Origin: an uncultured Myxococcales bacterium
GTDB taxonomy: Bacteria > Myxococcota_A > Polyangia > Polyangiales > Polyangiaceae
Assembly (NCBI GenBank): GCA_937902985.1
Contig: CALFNG010000256.1
Location: 1 to 64,000 of the forward strand
Length of the DNA: 64,000 nt
Direction of reading: 5' to 3'
Shown here piece after piece: positions 29,400-39,568 of the stretch. Both the position numbers and the translations under genes were made by a program. Under the pieces are notes generated by a model. That model saw only the letters and a list, made by a program, of their open reading frames with translations, did not search any database and was not told the DNA's origin. Position 1 is the stretch's first letter. The number at the start of each line of letters is the position of its first letter.

Positions 29400-29415
29400 A
29401 CGCCGCAGTCTGTCC

Positions 29416-30939
29416 ATGGCCTCGGGCTCCGTCCGCGTCTTGATGGTGTCGTCCGAGGTCGAATCGCTCGCCCGGACCGGAGGCCTGGGCGACGCCGTCG
29501 AGGCCCTCTCGAGAGCGCTGGGCGTGCTCGGCGCCGACGTGGTCGTCGTCACGCCGAAGTACGGCGTCACCCGCGTGCCCGCCGACGCGCGGTTGTGGCC
29601 ACGGTCCGTCTTCGCGCCCCTCGGCCTCGGGCACACGCGCGAGCTCGGGGTCCTCGAGACGCACCTCGCCGATCCTTCCGCGGCACCCGTCTCCAGCCGC
29701 CGGTCGGCCCCGCCGAAGGCGAGCGGAGCACCCCGCGTTTGCCTGCTATGCGACGGCGAGCTCTTCGAACGCGACGGGATCTACGGCGACCGTCGCGGCG
29801 CCTTCACCGACAACCCCTTTCGCTTCGCGACCCTCGCGAGCGGCGCGCTGTCGGTGGCCGAGCGCGCCTGGGACGGCGCGCTGCCCGACGTGGTCCATGC
29901 CCACGACTGGCACGCGGCCCTCGCGGTTCTCTACGCGCGCCGCACCCGCGGGGCGGCGTGGGCTCGCGTCCCCACGGTGCTGACCATCCACAACCTCGCC
30001 TTCCAGGGCGTCTTTCCGTCGTCCGAGCTCGACTACCTCGCGATCCCGCGCGACGCCTGGGACGGCGGCTCGATCCGCCACGACGGAGCGGTCAACGTGA
30101 TGAAGGGCGCGATCGACGTCGCTGACCGCGTGACCACGGTGAGCGAAAACTACGCGCGAGAGATCCAGCGCTGGCCTCACGGCTTCGGCCTCGAAGGGCA
30201 CCTGCGCTGGAATTCGAGCAAGCTCCTCGGCATCGTCAACGGCATCGACACCGTGTCGTTCGATCCGAAGACCGACGGCGCCATCGCCCGGCGCTACGGC
30301 GCGGCCGACGCTCCGCAGGGGAAGCGCGCGTGCAAAGAGGCCCTCTGCGCCGAGCTCGGGCTCTCGAGCGACGGGCCTCTCTTTGGCGTGGTCTCGCGGC
30401 TGCAATGGCTCAAGGGGATCGACTTGCTCCTCGGGATCTTGCCGGCGCTCGTCGAGCGCGGAGCCCGCTTCGCCTTCGTCGGCACCGGCGATGCGGACCT
30501 CGAAGGCGCGCTGCGCGAGGCGGCGGCGCGCTGGCCCGGTCGCGTCGCGTCGCGCGTCGCGTTCGATCCGACGCTCGCGCGCCGGATCTTCGCGGGCACC
30601 GACTTCCTCGTGGTCCCTTCGCGCGACGAGCCGTGCGGCCTGACGCAGATGTACGCGATGCGGTACGGCGCGATCCCCGTGGTCACCCCGGTGGGGGGGC
30701 TGCGCGACACCGTCGAGCCCGTCGATGTGGCGCACGCGACGGGCACGGGCATCGTCGCGGCCGCGAGCGACGCGTCGTCGCTGCTCCTCGCATGCGAAGA
30801 CGCGCTCGGCCTCTGGCGCGAGTCCATCGGCTTCGAATCGCTCGTCGCGCGGGCAATGGCCCGCGACAGCTCCTGGGACGATAGCGCTCGAAAGTATCTC
30901 TCGATGTACGAGGCTCTGCGCGGGAAGCTCGGCCCATGA
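29416..30939 (+). CDS. glgA: Glycogen synthase
   Basis: VLMVSSEVESLARTGGLGDAVEALSRAL; DVVHAHDWHAAL; HNLAFQGVFP; NGIDTVSFDPKTD; SRDEPCGLTQMYAMRYGAIPVVTPVGGLRDTV. Confidence 0.95.
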   Translation: MASGSVRVLMVSSEVESLARTGGLGDAVEALSRALGVLGADVVVVTPKYGVTRVPADARLWPRSVFAPLGLGHTRELGVLETHLADPSAAPVSSRRSAPPKASGAPRVCLLCDGELFERDGIYGDRRGAFTDNPFRFATLASGALSVAERAWDGALPDVVHAHDWHAALAVLYARRTRGAAWARVPTVLTIHNLAFQGVFPSSELDYLAIPRDAWDGGSIRHDGAVNVMKGAIDVADRVTTVSENYAREIQRWPHGFGLEGHLRWNSSKLLGIVNGIDTVSFDPKTDGAIARRYGAADAPQGKRACKEALCAELGLSSDGPLFGVVSRLQWLKGIDLLLGILPALVERGARFAFVGTGDADLEGALREAAARWPGRVASRVAFDPTLARRIFAGTDFLVVPSRDEPCGLTQMYAMRYGAIPVVTPVGGLRDTVEPVDVAHATGTGIVAAASDASSLLLACEDALGLWRESIGFESLVARAMARDSSWDDSARKYLSMYEALRGKLGP

Positions 30940-30966
30940 GCGCGAGCCGGCTCGATTGAGCGAGTC

Positions 30967-32181
30967 ATGAGCGTCACTTCGCGCGACATCGTCGTCGTCG
31001 GCGGCGGCCCGGCGGGAACGACCACCGCGCTGGCCCTGGCCCACGCCGCCCCGGGGCTCGCCCGGCGCGTCGTCGTGCTCGAGAAGGCGCGTTACCCGAG
31101 GGAGAAGCCGTGCGCGGGCGCACTCGGGGGTCGCGGAGACGCGCTGCTCGGAGACCTCGGCGTGACGATCGACGTCCCGAGCGCCCATGTGGACGGGATC
31201 TCGTTTCATGGCGCGCGTGGCGCCGCGGAGGCAAGTCCAGGGCGGATCGGGCGCGTCGTCCGCCGCGTCGAGTTCGACTACGCGCTCGCGCGCGCGGCCG
31301 CGTCGCGGGGCATCGAAGTGCGCGACGGCGTCGGCGTGGAGCGGCTACACGACGACGACGGCGCGATCGTCGTGGCGACCACCGCCGGCGAGCTCGCCGC
31401 GCGAGTCGTCGTGGGGTGCGACGGCGTCGGTAGCGTCGTGCGCAAGTCGATGGGCCTAGGGGCGGGCGAGCTTCGTGCTCAGGTCATCGAGGTCGACACG
31501 GAGCCGGTGCCGGGCGACCGCGATCGTGCGCTCCTGCACTTCGACTCGGCCGACCGGCGCATCGCCGGTTACGCGTGGGACTTTCCGACCGTGGTCGACG
31601 GGCGCGCCCTCGTCTGCCGCGGGCTCTATCACTTGAAGACGCCTCGGGACGCGTCACGCGACGGGCCGGACCTCGGCGCGCTGCTCGCCGAGCGCCTGCG
31701 CGGACTCGGAATCGACCCCGCGCGCTGCCAGAATAAGCGGTACGCAGAGCGCGGCTTCGAGCCCGCGGCGCGGCTGGCGCAGGGCCGTCGCATGCTCGTG
31801 GGCGAGGCCGCGGGGATCGACCCCGTGACGGGCGAGGGGATCGCCCAGGCGATCGAGTTCGGCGTGTTGGCGGGTCGCTTTCTCGCCCGGACGCTCGGGA
31901 ACGGGCGCGAAGGTCCCGGCGAGCTCGAAGGCTGGCAGCACGTGGTGGCGGCGTCGCGGCTCGCGAGGGACCTTCGCCTCCGCGTCCGTCTGATGGGGCT
32001 CTTTTACGGACCGTGGCGTGCGGAGGTCGAGGCCTTCCTCGCCGAGACTCCGGCCGCTCTCTTCGTCGGCTGTCAGCATTTCGCCGCACAGCCTCGCGAC
32101 TGGGCGAGGGTCGGAGAAGTCGCGGGCCACGCCGTCGCGCGGGTCACCGCGGCGCGCATCGCGGCGCTGCTCGCGCGGTGA
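30967..32181 (+). CDS. FAD-dependent oxidoreductase, geranylgeranyl reductase family
   Basis: DIVVVGGGPAGTTTALALA; EKARYPREKPCAGAL; VVGCDGVGSVVRKSMG; LVGEAAGIDPVTGEGIAQAIEFG. Confidence 0.88.
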   Translation: MSVTSRDIVVVGGGPAGTTTALALAHAAPGLARRVVVLEKARYPREKPCAGALGGRGDALLGDLGVTIDVPSAHVDGISFHGARGAAEASPGRIGRVVRRVEFDYALARAAASRGIEVRDGVGVERLHDDDGAIVVATTAGELAARVVVGCDGVGSVVRKSMGLGAGELRAQVIEVDTEPVPGDRDRALLHFDSADRRIAGYAWDFPTVVDGRALVCRGLYHLKTPRDASRDGPDLGALLAERLRGLGIDPARCQNKRYAERGFEPAARLAQGRRMLVGEAAGIDPVTGEGIAQAIEFGVLAGRFLARTLGNGREGPGELEGWQHVVAASRLARDLRLRVRLMGLFYGPWRAEVEAFLAETPAALFVGCQHFAAQPRDWARVGEVAGHAVARVTAARIAALLAR

Positions 32182-32212
32182 CCGTCGTCGGCCAATCTCG
32201 CTCAGGCTCAGC

Positions 32213-33856
32213 TCATACGTGAATGCCGGGCTTGACGACGCGGGAGGCTCCGATGCGCTCGAGGTGCCCGGCCACCGCGAGCACCGTGGCCTCGTCCCAC
32301 GCGTCGCCGACCAGTTGCAGGCCAATGGGCATGGCCTGCACATCGATGCCGACGGGCGCGTTCATCGCCGGCAGGCCGGTGAGGTTGCCGAGGAAGTTGT
32401 GCCGACACATGGCGTCGATGGCCTGCGGATCGATGAACCCGCCGTCGAACTCCGCGTCGGTCACGGGCGTCGCGGTGGTCACTGTCGTAGGGAGCGCGAG
32501 GAGGTCGACGCCGAGCATCGTCTTCGCGACCTCGCGACGAAGCCCGGCCCGCAGCCGCTGCGCCTGGATCGCCTCGATGGCCGTCGCGCGGCTCAGCGCG
32601 GCGTGCGAGACGGCGAGATCGGGGTTGAACACCGCGCCGTTCGTGAGCCAGTTCCAGCACGACGCCAGCGCTTCGAGCCCGATCGTGAGGTAACCCACCG
32701 GAGCGGCGAACCGTGCCAGCTCGAGCCGGACGTCGACGAGAACGGCGCCCTCGCGCTCGAGCGCCCGCAACGCCTCGCGGCCCGCCGCGGCGATGGCCGG
32801 CGACGTATCGGCCCACTCGCCGGCCTCGACGCCGATCCTGAGCCCCCGGACGCCCCGGGCGAGGGCGCGCGTCAACTCGCCTGGGGCCAGCGGCGGTGCG
32901 AGCGCCGTCTGTTCGTCGCCGTCATCGAGGCCGCAGATCACGTCGAGGGAGCGCGCGAGGTCGAGCGTCGACGACGCGATCGGCCCGAGGTGCCCCACGG
33001 TTCCCGGGAGGACGTCTCCGTGGCGGCTGACGCGGCCCCACGTCGGCTTGATGCCGAAGACGCCGCACAGCGCCGAGGGAATGCGGATCGAGCCGCCGCC
33101 GTCGCCGCCGAGCGCCAGGGGAACGACCCCCGTCGCCACGGCGACCGCCGAGCCGGTCGACGATCCCCCTGCGACGTGCCCGCCGCCGTGCGGGTTCCGA
33201 GGCATCACGCGCTTTGGATTGAAGCCGAGTGGCGTCATTCCGAACTCGGTCATCGGCGTCGTGCCGATGACGATGGCACCCACGGCGCGGAGGCGCGCGA
33301 CGCAGGTGGCATCGCGCGCGGCCGGACTCGCGTCGGTGAGATCGCTTCCGGCCCGGACAGGCAGCCCGGCCACGGCGGTCTGCTCCTTCACGACGAACGG
33401 AACGCCGTCGAGGGGCCCGAGCGGTGCACCGCGACGCCATCGGTCAGCCGAGGCCGCGGCCTCCGCGAGTGCGGCGTCGTCGCAGAAGTCGAGAATGGGG
33501 CCCATGCACGGGCGCTTCGAGGCCAGGTGGCGCGCCGCATCGAGGGCGTGGCGCACGGCGGCGACCGGAGTCGTCGTGCCCGCCGCATAGGCTGCCGTGC
33601 GCGTGGCAGAAGTACCGCCCCACGGCGGGGGCGGAAATGGCAGGCTCGCGTCTCCGGCATGACGCGGCGGTCGCCCGCCGATCGGGGTGTTGTCGAGCGG
33701 GACGTCGCCGAAGTGACGTGGCGCGATCTTCGGGAGCTCATCGATGCGCAGGTCGCCGCGCGTCACGCGGTAGATGATCGCGGAACCGGCCCTCGTCTTG
33801 CCGAGCGCCGCGAGGGACTTGAGGAATCGGCCGGAGATACGCGGAGGAGAAGTCAT
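32213..33856 (-). CDS. Amidase (amidase signature family)
   Basis: GPLDGVPFVVKEQ; GGSSTGSAVAVATGVVPLALGGDGGGSIRIPSALCGVFGIKPTWGRVS. Start uncertain. Confidence 0.92.
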   Translation of the reverse strand: MTSPPRISGRFLKSLAALGKTRAGSAIIYRVTRGDLRIDELPKIAPRHFGDVPLDNTPIGGRPPRHAGDASLPFPPPPWGGTSATRTAAYAAGTTTPVAAVRHALDAARHLASKRPCMGPILDFCDDAALAEAAASADRWRRGAPLGPLDGVPFVVKEQTAVAGLPVRAGSDLTDASPAARDATCVARLRAVGAIVIGTTPMTEFGMTPLGFNPKRVMPRNPHGGGHVAGGSSTGSAVAVATGVVPLALGGDGGGSIRIPSALCGVFGIKPTWGRVSRHGDVLPGTVGHLGPIASSTLDLARSLDVICGLDDGDEQTALAPPLAPGELTRALARGVRGLRIGVEAGEWADTSPAIAAAGREALRALEREGAVLVDVRLELARFAAPVGYLTIGLEALASCWNWLTNGAVFNPDLAVSHAALSRATAIEAIQAQRLRAGLRREVAKTMLGVDLLALPTTVTTATPVTDAEFDGGFIDPQAIDAMCRHNFLGNLTGLPAMNAPVGIDVQAMPIGLQLVGDAWDEATVLAVAGHLERIGASRVVKPGIHV

Positions 33857-34042
33857 TCGTCGAACGTTCTCGAATGCCACGGGGAAGGAAATTGCCACGC
33901 GTCGCGCGGCTCGCCCGTGTGCAAGGCCGGACCGAGTAGCGGTCGCACGAGCGGCTCAGATGCCACTTGGCTGGGGGTTGCTTTTTCGGTGGCCATGTTC
34001 ATCATCCTGCCGGAGTGACGCCGAACGCCGAACGCCGAGCCG

Positions 34043-35341
34043 CTACGGCGCGAGCCGGTTGAGCATGCGCGGGAACGGAATCGTTTCGCGCACGTGCGGA
34101 AGACCGCAGAGCCAGGCGACGGTTCGCTCGATGCCGAGGCCGAAGCCCGCGTGCGGGAAGGTCCCGTAGCGGCGCACGTCGACGAACCACTCGAAGGCCT
34201 CGGGCGGCAGCTCGTGCGCGGCGATCGCGGCCTCGAGCTTGCCGAGATCGTCTTCGCGCTGGCCGCCGCCCACAATCTCGCCGTAGCCCTCGGGCGCGAG
34301 CATGTCCATGTTGAGCGCGAGAGAGGGGTCGGTGGGGTCTGTCTTGAAGTAGAATGCCTTGAGGTCCATCGGATAGCGATGAACGATCACGGGGCGGTCG
34401 AACTGCGACGAGATCACCGTTTCTTCGTCGGCGCCGAAGTCGTCGCCCGCCTTCGCTTCGGCGTGGCCGTTCTTCTGGAGGAGGGCGATGGCCTCGGCGT
34501 AGGTGATCCGCGGAAAGGGCGCGACGACGCGTTCGAGCTTGGTGACGTCGCGTTCGAGGACCTTCAGCTCTTCGCGCCGCGCTTCGAGCACGCGGGCGAC
34601 GACGAACGCGATGAACTCCTCGGCTAGCTGCATGTCCCCGGCGAGATCCATGAACGCGACCTCCGGCTCGACCATCCAGAACTCGGCGAGGTGCCGGCGC
34701 GTCTTGCTCTTCTCGGCGCGGAACGTGGGACCGAAGCAGTAGACGCGGCCGAAGGCCGCGGCCGCCGCTTCCATGTAGAGCTGCCCCGACTGGGTCAAAT
34801 ACGCCTTGTCGCCGTGGTAGTCGGTCTCGAAGAGCGTGCTCGTGCCCTCGCAGGCGTTCGGCGTGAAGATCGGTGCGTCGACGAGCGTGAATCCGCGGCC
34901 GTCGAAGAAGTCGCGGACGGCCTTGATGATCGTGTGCCGGATCCGCAAGATCGCGTGCTGCCGCTTGGAGCGGAGCCAGAGATGACGGTGGTCCATCAAG
35001 AAGTCGGTGCCATGCTCTTTCGGCCCGATGGGGTACTCGCGGGTCACCGCGGCGAGGACGCGCACGTCGGCTGCGTCGATCTCGAACGTGCCCTTGATCC
35101 GGCCGTGCTCCTTGACGACGCCGGTGACCTCGATCGACGACTCTTGCGCGACGCGGTCGGCCTGCGCGAACGCGTCCGGTGTGACGTTCTGCTTCGCCAC
35201 GACGCATTGCACGATTCCGCTGCCGTCGCGCACCTCGAGGAAGTGAAGCTTCCCGCTGGAGCGGCGATGATAGAGCCACCCACGCACCGTGACCGTCTCG
35301 CCCACGTGCTTTGCCAGCTCGTCGACCCGCACGTCCGTCAT
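34043..35341 (-). CDS. asnS: Asparaginyl-tRNA synthetase
   Basis: [110 protein letters not shown]. Confidence 0.97.
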   Translation of the reverse strand: MTDVRVDELAKHVGETVTVRGWLYHRRSSGKLHFLEVRDGSGIVQCVVAKQNVTPDAFAQADRVAQESSIEVTGVVKEHGRIKGTFEIDAADVRVLAAVTREYPIGPKEHGTDFLMDHRHLWLRSKRQHAILRIRHTIIKAVRDFFDGRGFTLVDAPIFTPNACEGTSTLFETDYHGDKAYLTQSGQLYMEAAAAAFGRVYCFGPTFRAEKSKTRRHLAEFWMVEPEVAFMDLAGDMQLAEEFIAFVVARVLEARREELKVLERDVTKLERVVAPFPRITYAEAIALLQKNGHAEAKAGDDFGADEETVISSQFDRPVIVHRYPMDLKAFYFKTDPTDPSLALNMDMLAPEGYGEIVGGGQREDDLGKLEAAIAAHELPPEAFEWFVDVRRYGTFPHAGFGLGIERTVAWLCGLPHVRETIPFPRMLNRLAP

Positions 35342-35392
35342 GACGAGAGGAAATCACAAGAACGCCGCGGCGTCTCGGGGGCCGTCGTGAGG

Positions 35393-35863
35393 TCACCGCT
35401 TGGCGAGGCGTTGCCGCCGGCGCTCCGCGGCGCCGACATGAGCGTCGCGTTCGGCGTCGGAGTCGAGGCGCAGCGGCGGCACGGCCGTGGGCCGGAGCTC
35501 GTCGCTCATGGCCACGAAGGTGATCCGGCACTCGAGCGTCGGCCATTGCTCTCCGGTCACGGTGTCTTCGCCGAAGACGCTGACCTCGATCTCCATCGAC
35601 GTCCCGAACGCCGCGGTCATCTGCGCGCGAAGGCGCACGACCTGGCCGATGCGCACCGGACGCTTGAAGAGCAGGTCGTCGACGAACACAGTGACGCAGG
35701 GCCGCCCCGAGTGCCGCTGCGCGCAGATGACCCCGCAGAGGTCGACCCAGGCCATGACCTGCCCGCCGAAGACGGTGCCGTAGAGGTTCGCGTGCTGCGG
35801 GAGGACGTACTCGAGCATCTCCGTCGCCGACGCCACGCGCGACTTGGGGAGGAGGGTGTTCAT
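35393..35863 (-). CDS. Acyl-CoA thioesterase (hotdog fold)
   Basis: MLEYVLPQHANLYGTVFGGQVMAWVDLCGVICAQRHSGRPCVTVFVDDLLFKRPVRIGQVV; ATG overlaps the M61 stop (ATGA). Confidence 0.9.
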   Translation of the reverse strand: MNTLLPKSRVASATEMLEYVLPQHANLYGTVFGGQVMAWVDLCGVICAQRHSGRPCVTVFVDDLLFKRPVRIGQVVRLRAQMTAAFGTSMEIEVSVFGEDTVTGEQWPTLECRITFVAMSDELRPTAVPPLRLDSDAERDAHVGAAERRRQRLAKR

Positions 35864-37719
35864 GGCCTCGCTCCGGTCTTTGGCCGCGACGAGGGGGGCG
35901 CTGTTGCAGAGCCGTCGCTGCGGCTGCTGCTCCACGCCGAGTGAGGCTGCCCGAGCCACGAGGCGAACTCCGCGCGGGCACCGGCAGACGCCTCGGCCTT
36001 GGCCACCAGCTTCACGCGGTCTTGCCTGGGCGCGTCGAGCGAGACGGTCTTCGTCTGGAGGCGTCCGTCGCGTGCGACGAGCACGTCGACCGCTTCGCCC
36101 GGGGCGCGTCCGCGGAGCTGCGCCTCGAGGCTCGCGCCTTCGACGCGCATTCCGCCGATGGCGATGAGCTCGTCGCCGGCGTCGATGCCGGCGCGCCAGG
36201 CGCCCGACCCGCGCGCGACGGTCGAGACGACCGAGCGCCCGCTATCGGCGCGCACGCGGACCCCGAGCGAGCAAGGCGCCGCGTCGTGTCGTGCCGTTCG
36301 TTCGATCGCGAGCCCCACGGTGGCCAGGGTGCGACCGTAGTCGATCTCGAGGGGCGCGCGGATCCAGGCGTCGAAGAGATCGCCCATCGGGGCCCCCGCG
36401 ACGCGCTCGAAGAGCTCTTGCATCGCGTCTTCGGGGACGGCATGTCCGGCCGCGCCGTACTCCCTCCAGAGGCGACCGAGGACGGTGTCGAGCGAGCTCT
36501 TTCCGCTGCTCCGCGCCCGGATCTCGAGGTCGAGCAGCGCGCAAACCACCTCGCCTTTGCGGTAGTAGCTCACGCTGCTGTTGAGCGAGTTCTCGTCGGG
36601 CCGATAGAGCTTGATCCAGGCGTCGTAGCTGGCGTCTTCGAGCGCGTGAACGAAGCGCCCCGGCGTCTGATCGAGGTACGCGATCTCGGCGGCGAGGTGG
36701 TCGAGGTATTCGTCGATGGTGCAGAGGCGCGCGAGCGTAAGCACGCGCCAGTCGTAGTAGCTCGTGCCGCCCTCGAACCACCACAGCAGGCGCGTGTAGC
36801 ACTCGTGACCGTAGCGGTACGGGGTGAGCCCTGCCGGGCGAATGCGCTTGATGTTCCAGGCGTGAAACGCCTCGTGGGCGACGAGCGAGAGGAGATCGAG
36901 GTACGCATCGCGCGTCGCGAAGCTGCCGGGCGACGCGATCAGAGCCGCGCTCGCGTTGTGCTCGAGGCCGCCGCGGCCGCGGGGCGACAGGTGCAGGAGA
37001 AGGTCGTACGCGTCGTAGGGCAGCTCCCCGCCGAAGAGGTTCGCTTCGGTCTCGAGGATCGTCTTGGTGTCGGCGACGAGACGCCGCACGTCGGCGTCGC
37101 TCGCGACCTTGGCCGGCCAGATGGCGTAGCCGTGCGGCTTGCCGCAGACCTCGAAGCGCTCTTCGCGGTGGACGCCGAGCTCGATGGGGCAGTCGACCAG
37201 CGTGTCGAAGTCGGGGGCATCGAAGCAGAGCACCCCGGCCGGCCCGCGCGCCGACGTGGCGACCTGGGCAACCGGCAGCGACGTGGCCGCCCGCCACCCC
37301 TGGGGGGCGGCGATCTCGACGCGCGCTCCGAGCTGTTCGTGGCCCTCGACGCCCATGAACAGGGCGGCGCCGACGAGAAACGCGTGGCTCTCGTCGACAT
37401 GGTTGGTGCGAACGGTGAGCTCGCCGCCATAGACCTGATAGCGAACGACCGCGGTCTTGGCCCGGCCGGTCTGGACGCGCCAGGCGTTCTTACGGATCTT
37501 CGTGGCGACCGCGGGCGACTCCGCCGCGAGGCCCTCGACGTGCCGCGCGTACTCGCGCACGAGGTACGAACCCGGGGTCCACACCGGCATGAAGAGGACC
37601 ACGGAGTCCGGGAGAGCGCCAGCGTGTCCACCCGACGCGGACAGCGTGATCTCGACATGAACGAGGTGCGTCTGGGGCGCCGGGATCGAGACGCGATGAA
37701 CGATGGAGAGCGACGTCAT
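35860..37719 (-). CDS. M61-family (glycyl) aminopeptidase with C-terminal PDZ
   Basis: LVAHEAFHAWNIKRIRPAGLTPYRYGHECYTRLLWWFEGGTSYYDWR (HExxH variant HEAFH); C-term GSGAWRAGIDAGDELIAIGGMRV. Confidence 0.9.
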   Translation of the reverse strand: MTSLSIVHRVSIPAPQTHLVHVEITLSASGGHAGALPDSVVLFMPVWTPGSYLVREYARHVEGLAAESPAVATKIRKNAWRVQTGRAKTAVVRYQVYGGELTVRTNHVDESHAFLVGAALFMGVEGHEQLGARVEIAAPQGWRAATSLPVAQVATSARGPAGVLCFDAPDFDTLVDCPIELGVHREERFEVCGKPHGYAIWPAKVASDADVRRLVADTKTILETEANLFGGELPYDAYDLLLHLSPRGRGGLEHNASAALIASPGSFATRDAYLDLLSLVAHEAFHAWNIKRIRPAGLTPYRYGHECYTRLLWWFEGGTSYYDWRVLTLARLCTIDEYLDHLAAEIAYLDQTPGRFVHALEDASYDAWIKLYRPDENSLNSSVSYYRKGEVVCALLDLEIRARSSGKSSLDTVLGRLWREYGAAGHAVPEDAMQELFERVAGAPMGDLFDAWIRAPLEIDYGRTLATVGLAIERTARHDAAPCSLGVRVRADSGRSVVSTVARGSGAWRAGIDAGDELIAIGGMRVEGASLEAQLRGRAPGEAVDVLVARDGRLQTKTVSLDAPRQDRVKLVAKAEASAGARAEFASWLGQPHSAWSSSRSDGSATAPPSSRPKTGARP

Positions 37720-37758
37720 GGCTCGCGATCGAGCGTAGCGTCTGCCGCGCTCCGCGTC

Positions 37759-39099
37759 TCACGCGCTTTTCTCACGGCGCTCGCGAAGCAGGCGACCGAG
37801 CGCGTCGCCTGCGGCGCGCGCGAGGACGCCGACGCGCTCGAGCGCAGCGGGCGCCTGGCCGATGCCGTCGGCGAAGACCACCGCGATCGGCTTGCCCTCG
37901 GCCACCACGGCGGCGACGATCACCTGGCCCGACGGCGGCGAGCGCATGACGGCGACCAGCGGCGCGTGGGCGACGTCCGCGGGGATGCGCGTCAGGCTCG
38001 GGCCGCTGCGATCGAAGGCCTCGTGAAACACCGTACGCAGCGCGTTGGGCAGGCGGACGGCGCGAAGCGCGTGCCGTTCCGCGAGATCGCGGGAACCGGC
38101 CCACCCCGTGAGCGCATCGCGGCGAACGGCGAAGACGCCCGCTCGCCGGGCCACCGCGCACGTTCCTTCCACGAGGAGGTCGAGGATCTCGTCGCGGTCC
38201 TGGGTCTCGCGCATCCGACCGACGACGGCGGCCAGCGCGTCGGGCTTGACGGCGCCTGGGGAGGCCGCGGATGGGGCCGTCGCCGCCTCGCCCGGGAACG
38301 GACCTCGTGCGGTCAGCGGCGGCGACGCGTGGTCGGGCATCGGAAGGGTGCTCGTGGCTTTGCGTCGCCTCAGATCGAGGATCGGGTCCGCGTCGGGCGG
38401 GTCCGAGCGACCGCGCATGCGCCCCCGGTCGGTCGCCTTCTCGATGGCCGGTGGCCCGACGTCGATGACGCGCTGCCAGCCGAGGTTCCGCCGCGTGAGG
38501 GGGATCGCGATGTCGAGATCGTCCGTGGGGACCTCGAGCGCGGCCACCGCCGCGTCGAAGGCGCTCGAACCGTACATGGGCGTCTGAAAGAAGCTCGGCG
38601 GGATCGGGCTGGGCGCGGGCGTCCAGATGGGGGCCGCGAGGGCTCGCATCCCCGGGTCGGGCTCCGGCTCGGAGTCGACGCGGGCCACGATGCGCAGGAG
38701 CGCCGCTTCCATCGTGGCGATCGACGTTCGCACCACCCGGACCGGGGCCTTCAGCCAGTAAGCCAGCTCCTCGACGGGGTGGGGGTCGCGCGCGTCCACC
38801 ACCGCGACGTCGACCGTCCCCGTGCGCGGATCGCTGCGAACGGGGATCGCCAGCAGGCGGTCGCAGAGCCCCGGAGGCAGTCGGTCCACGAGGGCGGTCA
38901 CGGGAGCGATGTGACGCATGTACGGCGCTTCGCCGCGCTCGAGCACCTGTTCGAGCCGCAGCGTGTCAATGGCGCGGGCCGCGAGCAGCGTGCGAACGAG
39001 CGACGTCCCTCGCGTGGCCGACAGAAAGAGCGCCTCGGCCAGCGCCGCCGGGGTCACGGCATCGGCGAGGAGCAGCGAGCGCGCGAGGGCGAAGGTCAC
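37759..39099 (-). CDS. MshEN/GspE N-terminal-domain regulator
   Basis: AEALFLSATRGTSLVRTLLAARAIDTLRLEQVLE...LCDRLLAIPVRSDPRTGTVDVAVVDARDPHPVEELAYWLKAPVRVVRTS. Confidence 0.75.
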   Translation of the reverse strand: MTFALARSLLLADAVTPAALAEALFLSATRGTSLVRTLLAARAIDTLRLEQVLERGEAPYMRHIAPVTALVDRLPPGLCDRLLAIPVRSDPRTGTVDVAVVDARDPHPVEELAYWLKAPVRVVRTSIATMEAALLRIVARVDSEPEPDPGMRALAAPIWTPAPSPIPPSFFQTPMYGSSAFDAAVAALEVPTDDLDIAIPLTRRNLGWQRVIDVGPPAIEKATDRGRMRGRSDPPDADPILDLRRRKATSTLPMPDHASPPLTARGPFPGEAATAPSAASPGAVKPDALAAVVGRMRETQDRDEILDLLVEGTCAVARRAGVFAVRRDALTGWAGSRDLAERHALRAVRLPNALRTVFHEAFDRSGPSLTRIPADVAHAPLVAVMRSPPSGQVIVAAVVAEGKPIAVVFADGIGQAPAALERVGVLARAAGDALGRLLRERREKSA

Positions 39100-39173
39100 T
39101 ACAGCCGAGATTACCTTATAAATTGGGAAGAAAGTGGGACGCGCAGGGTCTGCCGTGGCAAGCTCGCCGCTGC

Positions 39174-39497
39174 GTGTCGAACGTCGAGCCTCAGTCCACG
39201 TCGCCCGTCACGTGGCGCGACCTCGTCGAGCGAACGCTCCCGATCGCGATGCTCTGCCTCGCCCTCATTGCGGTTCCGGTGCTCGTGCTCGAGCCGGCCG
39301 GGCTGCCGCGCCTCCGCGGGCTCGAGAAAGAGCTCGACGACGTGACCGCCGAGAACGCCGACAGCTATCGCGAGGTCGAGCGCCTGCGGGCCGAAGTGCG
39401 CGAGCTGCGCGACGACCCCGCCGCGGTCGAGCGCATCGCGCGAGGCGAGCTCGGGATGGTGCGCAAGAGCGAGGTCGTCTTTCAGTTCGGCAAGTGA
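39174..39497 (+). CDS. FtsB/DivIC-like septum formation initiator
   Basis: GTG start; TM LPIAMLCLALIAVPVLVL then coiled coil LRGLEKELDDVTAENADSYREVERLRAEVRELRDDPAAVERIARGELGMVRKSEVVFQF. Confidence 0.85.
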   Translation: MSNVEPQSTSPVTWRDLVERTLPIAMLCLALIAVPVLVLEPAGLPRLRGLEKELDDVTAENADSYREVERLRAEVRELRDDPAAVERIARGELGMVRKSEVVFQFGK

Positions 39498-39568
39498 CGC
39501 GGCGGCCGCGGGCGGAACGCGGCGACGGTCGTCGAGACGTGCACCGAGACGTGCTAGACGCATGCCCG

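Noticed and set aside
35941-39345. 1134-aa plus-strand ORF
   Set aside because: Antisense to the M61 peptidase and MshEN genes, which have clear motifs; low-complexity REHRDG-like composition.
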